A stretch of DNA of 64,000 nt from Halalkalibacter nanhaiisediminis (GTDB taxonomy: Bacteria > Bacillota > Bacilli > Bacillales > Bacillaceae_D): contig NZ_VLKZ01000005.1 of assembly GCF_007830185.1 (NCBI RefSeq), positions 202,605 to 266,604 on the forward strand, read 5' to 3'. Made by a program: the position numbers and the translations under genes. The notes beneath the pieces were generated by a model. That model did no database searches. It was not told the origin of the DNA and worked only from the letters and a program-made list of their open reading frames with translations. Shown in pieces: positions 48,700-56,524 of the stretch (position 1 is the stretch's first letter; every line of letters starts with the position of its first letter).

Positions 48700-49263
48700 A
48701 TGAAGCATGGTTTAATAGTAGTCTCATGTCTCCTTTATCTACAGATATTATATACTCCTTTTGTTGTTCAATCGGAAATAAGTATCACAGGAACAGAGCC
48801 TCGATTATTAAAAATACCTTCTTTGTCAATTGAAGCTCCTATTGTAGGGGTGAGTGGTGATGAGTTAGCACAACTGCCGAGTGATGGTGATACAATCTTT
48901 TGGTATAAGGAAGGTACAAATCCAGGAGGACGTGGTAGTGCTGTTCTTTCTGGGCATTTCGATGATTATGAAGGACCTGCTATTTTTTATTCGCTAAAGG
49001 AATTAAAAGTAGGTGAAATGGTTTATATAGTGGATAAGCATAACAACATTCTCATGTTTGAAGTAGAAGAGGTGAAATCATTCAATAAAAACGCGGCAAA
49101 GGTTGAGCAAGTGTTTAAGATGAATAGTGGATCTTATCTACAGCTTGTGACATGTGATGGCTACTATAGTCGTAGGGAACAAACGCATTCTCATCGTTTA
49201 GTTGTCCGAGCAAGACGAGTTGGCGAGTCTCATTCTTATGACCCTATTAATAGACAAGCATGA
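48700..49263 (+). CDS. Sortase (class D/F-like)
   Basis: 187-residue transpeptidase with an N-terminal hydrophobic anchor (HGLIVVSCLLYLQILYTPFVV) and a catalytic domain with H86 (LSGHFDDY), C152 (LVTCDGYY) and R166 (HSHRLVV). ATG 48700 lies one base after the stop of the substrate gene; a GTG at 48676 within that gene is an alternative. Short length and TLXTC-like LVTC motif fit the small class D/F sortases. It is the obvious processing enzyme for the LPKTG protein upstream. Confidence 0.88.
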   Translation: MKHGLIVVSCLLYLQILYTPFVVQSEISITGTEPRLLKIPSLSIEAPIVGVSGDELAQLPSDGDTIFWYKEGTNPGGRGSAVLSGHFDDYEGPAIFYSLKELKVGEMVYIVDKHNNILMFEVEEVKSFNKNAAKVEQVFKMNSGSYLQLVTCDGYYSRREQTHSHRLVVRARRVGESHSYDPINRQA

Positions 49264-49282
49264 CGATGGCTTGTCTATTTTG
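49250..49282 (+). terminator. Terminator after the sortase gene
   Basis: ATAGACAAGC (49250-49259) pairs with GCTTGTCTAT (49269-49278), then TTTT. The sortase stop codon is in the loop. Confidence 0.75.
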
Positions 49283-49442
49283 GTTTTCATTATTTTTTAA
49301 AAAATCTATTTTTTCTTAGTGATATGCTAATTTCTCCCCTTGCAAATTAGGCAAAAATACAAGAAAATATAGCTTAGTATACGCATATAATAAAAAAAAG
49401 AATAAAGATGGAGATCCATTAGAAAGAAAGGGTAAGGGGAAG

Positions 49443-50591
49443 ATGGACGTTTTGTCAAAAGAATCAGACATGCTTCTGTTACTTGAGAAACTTGTCAACA
49501 TCGATAGTGGCTCAAAGAACAAAGCAGGAGTAAATAAAGTAGGTCAAGAGCTTATTCCCTATTTTCAAGACCTCGGTTATGTCATTGAGGTCATACCACA
49601 GGAGGAAGTTGGAAATCATCTTATTATTAGACATCCTAAGCAACGTCATGCATCAATTTTAATTGTCGGTCATATGGATACCGTTTTTGAAGAAGGTACG
49701 GTTACAAAGCGGCCCTTCACAATAAAAGATCGTCGTGCATATGGTCCTGGTGTGATTGATATGAAAGCAAGTCTTGTCTCTGTTATTTATGCTCTTCGTT
49801 ATTTAAAGGAGTGTGGATCAACAGCTTACCAACATGTACAAGTCATTTTTAATAGCGATGAAGAGATTGGTTCCCTAACTTCGAGACGAATTATTGAGAG
49901 AGAAGCAAAAGGGAAATCATATGCCCTCGTGATGGAGCCAGCGCGTCGTGACGGTTCTCTTGTGACAGAAAGACGAGGCAGTGGACGTTTTACAATTGAA
50001 GTACATGGAAAGGCTGCTCATTCTGGAATAGAGCCTGAAAAAGGACGTAGTGCAATAGAGGAGCTTGCTCATAAGATTGTAAAGCTCCACGAATTGAATG
50101 ATCATGAACACGGCATATCAGTCAATGTCGGGATCATTGAAGGTGGAAATGCGGTCAATACAGTATCTGCCATTGCGATTGGTCATCTTGATGTACGTGT
50201 GGCAACAATGGAGCAGGCAGAAGAGATGGAACATAAAATAGAAGAAATGTGTGCAAAGTCCGATGTAAGCGGAACTGAAATTGAGTTAACAGGTGATATG
50301 AGCAGACCACCAATGGTGAAAAATGAAAAAATAGAAAAGCTCTTTAATGTCGTCAAAAAAGTCGGCGCCGAGCTTGGCATGGAAATCAAAGATACAAAAA
50401 CAGGCGGCGGCTCTGACGCTTCTTTTACCTCAGCAATGGGTATTCCAACTATTGACGGACTAGGACCTATTGGCGGAAACGCACATAGCGAAAAAGAATA
50501 TTTAGACATCCCTTCATTAACCGAGCGAACGCTCTTACTTGCAAAAGTAATTGAAAAGCTTGTGAAGGATAAAGAGAAGAAACTTGCATAG
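49443..50591 (+). CDS. M20 family metallopeptidase (glutamate carboxypeptidase type)
   Basis: 382-residue dizinc hydrolase. Ligands and catalytic residues are seen in VGHMDTVF, GPGVIDMKAS, NSDEEIGS, MEPARRDGS and GGNAHSEKEYL. The CPDG2-like dimerisation domain (about residues 180-290) includes HGKAAHSGIEPEKGRSA. No signal peptide, so cytosolic; likely removes a C-terminal glutamate or deacylates an amino acid. Terminator follows. Confidence 0.9.
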   Translation: MDVLSKESDMLLLLEKLVNIDSGSKNKAGVNKVGQELIPYFQDLGYVIEVIPQEEVGNHLIIRHPKQRHASILIVGHMDTVFEEGTVTKRPFTIKDRRAYGPGVIDMKASLVSVIYALRYLKECGSTAYQHVQVIFNSDEEIGSLTSRRIIEREAKGKSYALVMEPARRDGSLVTERRGSGRFTIEVHGKAAHSGIEPEKGRSAIEELAHKIVKLHELNDHEHGISVNVGIIEGGNAVNTVSAIAIGHLDVRVATMEQAEEMEHKIEEMCAKSDVSGTEIELTGDMSRPPMVKNEKIEKLFNVVKKVGAELGMEIKDTKTGGGSDASFTSAMGIPTIDGLGPIGGNAHSEKEYLDIPSLTERTLLLAKVIEKLVKDKEKKLA

Positions 50592-50608
50592 TAATGTGCA
50601 GGTTTTTT
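50579..50608 (+). terminator. Terminator after the M20 peptidase
   Basis: AAACTTGCAT and GTGCAGGTTT pair with two GU pairs, followed by seven T. Confidence 0.75.
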
Positions 50609-50711
50609 TGTGCCCTCTATAACAGAACCATTTAAATCTTTTCCACATGTACAGACACGACCAAGCCCAATTCGACATAAGTATGAAGTAATGAATATTG
50701 GGGGTGATTTC

Positions 50712-50921
50712 GTGTCAGGATTCCTTGCGGCGATTTCGTATTTCGTGAAGGAAGTCATTGTCTTTGTCTCTTATGTCAAAAACAATGCGTTTCCGCAGCC
50801 ACTCAAAAGAGAAGATGAACGTAAATACTTAATGCTCATGCAGGAGGGAGATGAGGAAGCCCGTAACCTGCTTATTGAACATAACTTGAGGCTTGTAGCA
50901 CACATTGTTAACACATTATAA
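50712..50921 (+). pseudogene. sigK: sigK 5' segment, interrupted (mother-cell sigma-K)
   Basis: The GTG at 50712, behind GGGGGTGAT, begins a frame matching the N-terminus of pro-sigma-K: a hydrophobic pro-sequence ([20 protein letters not shown]), then [29 protein letters not shown]. After V66 it departs from every sigma-K sequence I know (normally KKFENT...) and ends in N-T-L-stop. Sigma region 2.2 onward is missing, so the fragment alone cannot be functional. I read it as a split gene like that of B. subtilis (spoIVCB plus spoIIIC around skin), rejoined by excision in the mother cell. The 3' half is not in the window. An in-frame upstream extension has no support. Confidence 0.9.
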
Positions 50922-50999
50922 ACACAACGCGATGTCAAAAAGCAGAGGTTGGATTCCTAATATTAGCGAGTTTTATCATCATACGAAGGAGATTACATT

Positions 51000-51065
51000 A
51001 TGAGAAAGCCATTGAACATCGAGGCAATCATACTTTACATTTATTATGATACATATAGAAAATAA
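51000..51065 (+). CDS. Possible 21-residue peptide
   Basis: ATG 51000 is preceded by AAGGAG at a good distance and opens 21 codons (MRKPLNIEAIILYIYYDTYR K). It is the only candidate in the 360 bases between the sigK junction and the first element gene. Very short, no known relatives; the ribosome-binding site is the only support. Confidence 0.25.
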   Translation: MRKPLNIEAIILYIYYDTYRK

Positions 51066-51114
51066 ATGTTTGAGCAAGTCATCTTTTAGTGACCTATTTT
51101 TTATCAAAAAATAA

Positions 51115-51132
51115 GTAAAAATATATTTTTAC
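51115..51132. promoter_or_regulatory. Perfect 18-base palindrome, possible operator
   Basis: GTAAAAATATATTTTTAC is fully self-complementary and lies in the AT-rich leader 150 bases before the first HTH gene of the element. Confidence 0.35.
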
Positions 51133-51280
51133 TCCTACTCTATTAATTTAAAAATATAAAAATATAATTTTTGTACGAGTTTCTACTATATAAAGCTTTA
51201 TAATTTCAGTGATGTATAAATAAAAATTTTTAAGGACATAATAGCCATATAAGCATAAACGGAAAGAAAGGAAGGTTTGC

Positions 51281-51553
51281 ATGGAATTAAATACGGATAA
51301 AGAACAAATGCTAGGTATCTACCCATCATTGCCCAAGCACCTTGCTAACATTGCTGATGATGAGCCGTTAATGCCTGAAGATTTGGCTGAATTAATGGGG
51401 GTATCGGTTCGGTCGGTGAGAAGATATTGCGAAAGTGGAAAAATAAGAGCGTTTAACTATAATCGTAAGTACGTTGTGTACGGAAGTGATTTTAAAGACT
51501 TTATGTTGCAGTCTTTTGTTCGACCGACAAATGTGAGAGATATGTTGCAATGA
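51281..51553 (+). CDS. Excisionase-like HTH protein (90 aa)
   Basis: 90 residues. The second half, EDLAELMGVSVRSVRRYCESGKIRAF and following YVVYGSDFKDFM, is a winged helix of the MerR/excisionase (HTH_17) type. GAAAGGAAGG precedes the ATG. The stop overlaps the next start by four bases. As it precedes the recombinase, it is a good candidate for a recombination directionality factor or regulator; that is inference. Confidence 0.82.
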   Translation: MELNTDKEQMLGIYPSLPKHLANIADDEPLMPEDLAELMGVSVRSVRRYCESGKIRAFNYNRKYVVYGSDFKDFMLQSFVRPTNVRDMLQ

Positions 51554-51939
51554 AACATAAAAAAGGGTTGGGGCTTCTAGCTCTTTCATTTTTTAAAAGT
51601 GAAAAAATCGATTACTACTTTGATCAAAGGTCCATTATCTTCTCTTGCTTTAGTTGTGATACTGAGATTGCAATGGATGTAACAACAACTAATTGGGAAT
51701 GCAATTATTGTTCTACTTATGGAAAACTCACCACACTAATCAGCATGTTAGAAAAAAACAAAAAGACTTTTGAATTAACCAAAAAGGTGTACAAGCCCTC
51801 AATAGCAAGAAGAGAAATAAATCAATCGTTTGAGCGTCTTATGAAATTGTCAAACGAGCAACAACTAAAGGAATTAACAAAGCTTCGAAGTGAAATTGAC
51901 ATATTGATAGATTATCTACTAAGAAAGCAAACGTCATAA
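51550..51939 (+). CDS. Zinc-ribbon / coiled-coil protein of unknown function (129 aa)
   Basis: 129 residues. CFSC and CNYC (about residues 33-36 and 52-55) form a four-cysteine zinc ribbon resembling those of primases and DNA-binding accessory proteins; the C-terminal half is a charged helical region. Coupled by ATGA to the HTH gene, so the two are one unit, ended by the terminator at 51982. Not recognised further. Confidence 0.8.
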   Translation: MKHKKGLGLLALSFFKSEKIDYYFDQRSIIFSCFSCDTEIAMDVTTTNWECNYCSTYGKLTTLISMLEKNKKTFELTKKVYKPSIARREINQSFERLMKLSNEQQLKELTKLRSEIDILIDYLLRKQTS

Positions 51940-51981
51940 TGGGTTCATTATTTGAAGGACATAAATCTAAAAGTGAGAAAT

Positions 51982-52012
51982 AAAAGACACATCCAAGAGG
52001 TGTGTCTTTTTA
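51982..52012 (+). terminator. Terminator after the zinc-ribbon gene
   Basis: AAAAGACACA (51982-51991) pairs perfectly with TGTGTCTTTT (52001-52010). Confidence 0.85.
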
Positions 52013-52131
52013 GCGTTGCATGAAATTACCATTGGAATTTTTTGATAAAGCGCCGTATCATTAGGAAGCCGAATAATCGAAAAACTTCAATCCCTGTAAG
52101 TAAAATATTGCGGGGATATTATTTTATAAGC

Positions 52132-52223
52132 CTCGGACACTGCGGACATAATGACAAGTCAGAAGGTACAAGTTTGTGAGAACTTGAACCGTAGAACTTG
52201 GTATAGTGTCCGTAGTGTCTGAG
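52132..52223. repeat. Nested inverted/direct repeats upstream of the recombinase
   Basis: Outer arms CTCGGACACTGCGGACATA (52132-52150) and AGTGTCCGTAGTGTCTGAG (52205-52223) are inverted repeats matching at 15 of 19 positions; each arm itself contains two GGACA-type half sites. Inside are CAAGTT (52169) and AACTTG (52181 and 52195). The set ends 24 bases before the recombinase ATG. It looks like a binding array for the HTH proteins or the recombinase, or an operator. The preceding bases 52013-52131 hold only an ATCCC/GGGGAT hairpin. Confidence 0.7.
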
Positions 52224-52246
52224 CATACTAGTACTGAGGTGATTGT

Positions 52247-54592
52247 ATGGGAGAAATGAAAATAGAAGAATTATCCTATCTTTCCGAAAAGACTATTCTT
52301 AGATTACAGTCAAAAAAAATCAATACTGTACAACAATTAGTTGAAGCTTACAGGACAAAAGGTACGTCTGGTCTTGCGAGATACACAGACATTCCAAGAG
52401 CCACCTTAGATCCAATAAAAAGAAAGATGGAAGAATTCTTCTTACCAACAAAAAACGATTTGGAAAAGAAGCAGGGGTATAAACTCCTTAGCCAACAGGA
52501 AGTTTCTTTGATAACTGGAATACCTTTTAAAGATATAGAGGGTTCAATCCAAAGCGGTTTGATTCCCAAGTTTGCTTATATAGTTGCGGGCAAAGATTTT
52601 GAGCCCAGTAAAATAAGCGTTAAATATCTTTTCATTGAATCGGAAATAGAAAATCTATTACAGAAATATGACTCGACCCTACCAGAAGTTAAGGATGCTT
52701 TGAACATAGAGGGATTAACGGTAAACACTCTTCATAAGCAACTAACTAATAAACTTACAGAAGAAGAATGGTTAGAAGTAAAGCTAACTCGATATCGCTG
52801 GAATAAAAAATGGGTGTTAGACAATTACTATGAACTTTTGGAACGAAAAAAAGTCCAAAAAGAAACCAAAGCTGATTATGTAGAGTATCTGGATGATGAG
52901 GTTGTCATTTCATTAGATGCTTATATTCAACACCGTTTAAGTTATGACTTCATTTCATTTGATGGTGTCGATTACGTGAAAGCCAAGTTTACAAAAGACA
53001 ATTCAGCTAAAGAACAAAAAAAGATAATTCAAAGAGCACTTTATCGAGTGAAATGTCATCGGGCTGGAATTGTTGGTTTTGACGAGTATAATAAAAGCAC
53101 TTTGATGCTCAGGCAGTTAACTCCAGAAGAACGTGAAAAGGTTATGAAACTAAAACTTGACGTTCGAAGTTTTACGAAAGAAGACATGAAGGCTGTCATA
53201 TCAGGCATGGGAAATGGAAGTTTTAATTATCGGAGAGCTCTGCTTCCCTTCTTATATTTTATTCTAATGAAAGAAGAAGAAAAATATAATGAACTGCTTG
53301 AACGGAGTTTATCTGATCCTTCAATTACATTTAATGCCCAAGATGAGTGGACAAAATTAAAATTGATGAAAATTCGTTTTGAAAGTGCATTAAAAGAGTT
53401 GCCGAAGAAACCACCTAAGGTGAAAAAGGAAAATAAAAAATTGAAAGTCTTCGCAAGAAGAGATCAAGTTGTAAAAATGTTTCAAGGTGTAATTAAAAAT
53501 CGTCCTGGGACATTACAGGATCAAGCAAAATACGCTGCTCAACTTCTGATTGGCTTTATGGCTGGTATTCGACCAGTCGAAATGTGGCAAATGAAAATCG
53601 ACGAACATTTGGATATTGAAAAAGAACCAACTCATTCAGAATTCGGGTTGATGAAAAAATACAAGATAAAACTGAATAAAGATGGAGAAGCATACTTTGA
53701 ACGAACAAGTGTCAATGATTTAGAAGGATGGGGACGTATTCTCATTTCTGAAGAAATTAGTAAAGGTAATTACTCTCCTTCTCCCCATTACGGAACATTG
53801 GCAGTTCCTATTTTAGTAGAAGTGGTCAACAACTATTTGAAGATGCTCTACAAAAAAACTGCAAGTGATCGAATTGGTACAGGATATTTATTTAGGGGGA
53901 GTTCATACAATCCAGACGTACCTTATGCCTCACCAAAAGGGCTATTTCGATGGATCTTCAGAGTCCGTGATACATTTGACTTTCTAACAGAAGAGCAGAT
54001 GAATAACTTCACCTTTTACGAAACAAGACATACAGTCAACAATTTAATTGTCAATCGTACTTGGATTGATAACCCTAAGATGAATGAGTGGAAACTTCGT
54101 GTCGCTGAAACTCATTCAAGACATTCCATTCAAGAAGCTGATGATTCGTTTATTCAAGCAAGAGGAAAGGTAAACGAAGAACATTATCAAGATGTTGTTC
54201 CTTTATGGATGTATTACAATGTGATTGATTCAGCACTTAATTTTCCGTTTGAGAAAAATGCACTAAAAGAATACGAAAAACAATTTAATCCTGTTGCGAG
54301 TGATTTGGATGCTTTCGAAGATGATCCGATTGAAACTGTTTTAGTAGAAAAAACAATAATTCAAGAAGAAAAGAAAGTGGAGAAAGAGCTAACTGCCGAA
54401 GAACGAGAAATTCTTGGAGAAATAGAGGAAAATCTAACAAAACTAGAAAGTTACCTCTCTGTGTTACGTATCCCATCAAAAGCTAAAAAACAAGGCATTA
54501 GCGGTGGACAGAGAAGGGAACAAATTGAGGAGACAAATCGTAAAATCACAGATTTAGAAAGAAGAAAAAAAGAAATTATAGCTGGGGAATGA
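52247..54592 (+). CDS. Large tyrosine-recombinase-like integrase (781 aa)
   Basis: 781 residues, about twice a normal phage integrase. N-terminus: a helix-hairpin-like section (ELSYLSEKTILRLQSKKI, about 5-65), then an HTH (LSQQEVSLITGIPFKDIEG, about 80-100). The C-terminal catalytic domain has candidates for the tyrosine-recombinase set: R442 in GFMAGIRPVEMW, R594 in FYETRHTVNNL (with Tyr in place of the usual first His), H626 in THSRHS and Y647 in EEHYQ. Spacing between R594 and Y647 is longer than in XerD. A coiled-coil tail ends the protein (about 705-781). GAGGTGAT ribosome-binding site. Very likely the recombinase that moves the element. Confidence 0.75.
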   Translation: MGEMKIEELSYLSEKTILRLQSKKINTVQQLVEAYRTKGTSGLARYTDIPRATLDPIKRKMEEFFLPTKNDLEKKQGYKLLSQQEVSLITGIPFKDIEGSIQSGLIPKFAYIVAGKDFEPSKISVKYLFIESEIENLLQKYDSTLPEVKDALNIEGLTVNTLHKQLTNKLTEEEWLEVKLTRYRWNKKWVLDNYYELLERKKVQKETKADYVEYLDDEVVISLDAYIQHRLSYDFISFDGVDYVKAKFTKDNSAKEQKKIIQRALYRVKCHRAGIVGFDEYNKSTLMLRQLTPEEREKVMKLKLDVRSFTKEDMKAVISGMGNGSFNYRRALLPFLYFILMKEEEKYNELLERSLSDPSITFNAQDEWTKLKLMKIRFESALKELPKKPPKVKKENKKLKVFARRDQVVKMFQGVIKNRPGTLQDQAKYAAQLLIGFMAGIRPVEMWQMKIDEHLDIEKEPTHSEFGLMKKYKIKLNKDGEAYFERTSVNDLEGWGRILISEEISKGNYSPSPHYGTLAVPILVEVVNNYLKMLYKKTASDRIGTGYLFRGSSYNPDVPYASPKGLFRWIFRVRDTFDFLTEEQMNNFTFYETRHTVNNLIVNRTWIDNPKMNEWKLRVAETHSRHSIQEADDSFIQARGKVNEEHYQDVVPLWMYYNVIDSALNFPFEKNALKEYEKQFNPVASDLDAFEDDPIETVLVEKTIIQEEKKVEKELTAEEREILGEIEENLTKLESYLSVLRIPSKAKKQGISGGQRREQIEETNRKITDLERRKKEIIAGE

Positions 54593-54598
54593 TAAGGA

Positions 54599-54895
54599 AT
54601 GACTTATAAAGAGTTTTTAGTAACATGTTTGTTGCAAGGGAGAGAACCGCTTGATTATTTAATGCCACAGTTAGCTTTCGAAGAAATTGATGATCAAGCG
54701 GAATACACCACAGAAGATATTGCCTATTATGTATCCAAAAGTGATCGAACCATTAGAAGATGGTTTTCTAATGGTTACATAAAGGCAAAGAGCAAAAATC
54801 CTTGGATATCTCAAGGTATTGATGTGAAAGAAGCCTTATACAATGAGTTTAAAAAGGAAATTATGACGAGATTTAATGGTGGAAAAAAATACTAA
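54599..54895 (+). CDS. Second excisionase-like HTH protein (98 aa)
   Basis: 98 residues. The middle, YTTEDIAYYVSKSDRTIRRW followed by FSNGYIKAKSK, is a winged-helix/HTH like that of the gene at 51281, with a basic C-terminus. It starts six bases after the recombinase stop with a weak ribosome-binding site, so is probably translated by coupling. Candidate accessory factor for excision. Confidence 0.8.
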   Translation: MTYKEFLVTCLLQGREPLDYLMPQLAFEEIDDQAEYTTEDIAYYVSKSDRTIRRWFSNGYIKAKSKNPWISQGIDVKEALYNEFKKEIMTRFNGGKKY

Positions 54896-54904
54896 TGTTA
54901 CATC

Positions 54905-54937
54905 AAAAAAAGCTAACCCATGGTGGTTAGCTTTTTT
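54905..54937. terminator. Bidirectional terminator after the recombinase operon
   Basis: AAAAAAGCTAACC (54906-54918) pairs perfectly with GGTTAGCTTTTTT (54925-54937) around a CATGGT loop; serves the plus operon and the minus-strand small genes. Confidence 0.9.
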
Positions 54938-55151
54938 ATGCATGTGACATTTCTCTTGGTCTTTTATTGCGTTGAGAACGGACTTGTTTCATCAGGATTC
55001 TTGCCATTTTAGACAATTCAGCATTTGCATACATGCGAATGGAAATGTTATCACTATGCCTATCCTGAAGTAATTTTACAAACTGTTGGTATTCAGCTTC
55101 AGTTAAATATACCTTTGCATTTTTTTGTAATAAGTTTAAATTATTGTTCAT
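54936..55151 (-). CDS. Small basic protein, possible RHH type (71 aa)
   Basis: 71 residues, basic, with KVYLTEAEYQQFVKLLQDRH giving a strand then helix as in ribbon-helix-helix regulators or MobC-like proteins, followed by a second helix and an Arg/Lys-rich tail. GAGGGGTG ribosome-binding site. Last gene of a three-gene minus-strand set. Function not recognised. Confidence 0.65.
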   Translation of the reverse strand: MNNNLNLLQKNAKVYLTEAEYQQFVKLLQDRHSDNISIRMYANAELSKMARILMKQVRSQRNKRPREMSHA

Positions 55152-55167
55152 ATTCTAGCACCCCTCA

Positions 55168-55662
55168 TCAACCAGTTTTTGGTTTAGGTTCTTCATGTAC
55201 TTCTTCTGTTTCAGGAATTTCATCTTCTGGTGGAAGGTTAGCAAGTTCATCGAGTACTTTTTCTAGTTCGAATAGAGCACTGCTCGCCTTATCTTTTAAG
55301 TGTGAGTCAAGTGCTGATTCTAAGTTTCCATCAATTTGCTTTAATATAAATGTATTCCCGCTTAGCGCAGCTATCAAACCTATAACAGCTTGATTTAAGG
55401 GATCCATTTCTCTAGCTAATGTGATGATAGCAATAAAAGCGGTTGTGATTCCAATGATATATCTTTTAAATCGAAGGTTGTTGCCTAGAACCCATTTTTT
55501 TGATTCATCGTCAAGAATGTTCAAATTGAATTTTTGATGGACATGTAATACTTCCAATGCTACCCTGGCTTCAGCAGCTAGAACGCCTGTTAACAGGATA
55601 GTTAGAAATAAAAGGACGAGGCTGTTGTTAAAAAATAATGCTAGATAATCTAAAGCGTTCAC
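55168..55662 (-). CDS. Membrane protein of unknown function (164 aa)
   Basis: 164 residues with TM segments near 12-32, 66-83 and 90-107 and an acidic, Pro/Glu-rich C-terminal tail (about 130-164). GTG start behind GAGGTAATG; 16 bases to the next gene. No motif to suggest a role; a holin-like or toxin-related function cannot be told from sequence. Confidence 0.7.
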   Translation of the reverse strand: MNALDYLALFFNNSLVLLFLTILLTGVLAAEARVALEVLHVHQKFNLNILDDESKKWVLGNNLRFKRYIIGITTAFIAIITLAREMDPLNQAVIGLIAALSGNTFILKQIDGNLESALDSHLKDKASSALFELEKVLDELANLPPEDEIPETEEVHEEPKPKTG

Positions 55663-55685
55663 GTTACATTACCTCAATATGGTTA

Positions 55686-55928
55686 TTATTTACCTTTATT
55701 ATACCATATAGGTACAATGTTATTTGAGGGATTCTGTACAAAATTTTTTTCATTATGTTTAATTCTGATCTTTAAAGTTTCAATTATCTGAGAGTAATGG
55801 TTATAACATCTTGTTTTGATGGAAATTGGGGTGTTTGATGATTGAATGGTTTCATACAATTGATAAAGTTCATTCATTTCATTTAAAGACAGATAGGGTT
55901 TGAATTTATAGAAGTTCTTAAACCTCAT
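55686..55928 (-). CDS. Small hypothetical protein (80 aa)
   Basis: 80 residues, helical and basic (KFKPYLSLNEMNELYQLYET), start chosen at 55928 behind GGTGGGC and 23 bases after a good minus-strand promoter. First gene of the set 55928-54936. No recognised domain. Confidence 0.6.
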   Translation of the reverse strand: MRFKNFYKFKPYLSLNEMNELYQLYETIQSSNTPISIKTRCYNHYSQIIETLKIRIKHNEKNFVQNPSNNIVPIWYNKGK

Positions 55929-55950
55929 AATTAGCCCACCGTTTCTAAAA

Positions 55951-55979
55951 ATAATATTGGATATATTAGTGTATTGCAA
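55951..55979 (-). promoter_or_regulatory. Promoter of the three-gene minus-strand set
   Basis: On the minus strand TTGCAA (55979-55974), 17-base spacer, TATTAT (55956-55951). Confidence 0.6.
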
Positions 55980-56080
55980 AATACTCTTAATATTCCTTTT
56001 GGGCTAAAACGATGGAAAAGCGAAGTTAATGTTACATAATATATTGATGTTTGGGAGCTAGAAGTTGCTTTTTGCGACCT

Positions 56081-56404
56081 CTAATCCGTATAAATACAAC
56101 CATCAGTAATAAATTCCTTTGCTTCATCTAAGCTAAGAAAACGCTTGATATTCATCATATCTTCCTCTTTGTAAATGTAAAATTCATTATCTGCATAATT
56201 GGCTTTCAATATATAGATTTTCTCCTCCCTGCTGAAAACCATCATTCCCATTCTTGTGATTTCCGCCATTTCATCAAGTGAATTTCTAATGTATCCACAA
56301 AGCAGCATTAACTCCGAAAAGCTCTCAAATGGTGTGATTTTATGCTTGCTGAATAGTTCCACGTTTATCCCTCTATTCTGGTAGTCTAGTATTATTATGT
56401 CCAA
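56081..56404 (-). CDS. Hypothetical protein (107 aa)
   Basis: 107 residues, no TM segment; a mixed alpha/beta pattern ending in KRFLSLDEAKEFITDG. The frame can only start at a TTG (56404) or well inside, and no ribosome-binding site is visible, so it may be 5'-truncated or non-functional. Not recognised. Confidence 0.45.
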   Translation of the reverse strand: MDIIILDYQNRGINVELFSKHKITPFESFSELMLLCGYIRNSLDEMAEITRMGMMVFSREEKIYILKANYADNEFYIYKEEDMMNIKRFLSLDEAKEFITDGCIYTD

Positions 56405-56524
56405 ATTTTTCTATGTATAGTCATAAAGTACCGTGATATCCATAATTTTTACAAAATTTGATATTATTAAAATAATAATATGGTAAAATTATAGGACATC
56501 ACCTATCGGACAGGGGGCAAAAAA

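Noticed and set aside
48660-48720. Frameshift joining the LPKTG protein to the hydrophobic start of the sortase
   Set aside because: The sortase N-terminal segment is a normal sortase anchor with its own ATG, and both proteins are complete without a shift; kept only as a test in the finding.
50640-50700. Sigma-E/SpoIIID promoter of sigK
   Set aside because: CATAAGTAT near 50678 resembles a sigma-E -10, but no convincing -35 or SpoIIID site could be placed, so it is not listed as a feature.
50183-50758. 191-codon ORF antisense to the M20 peptidase and sigK
   Set aside because: Ser-rich translation typical of an antisense shadow; the plus-strand genes are well conserved.
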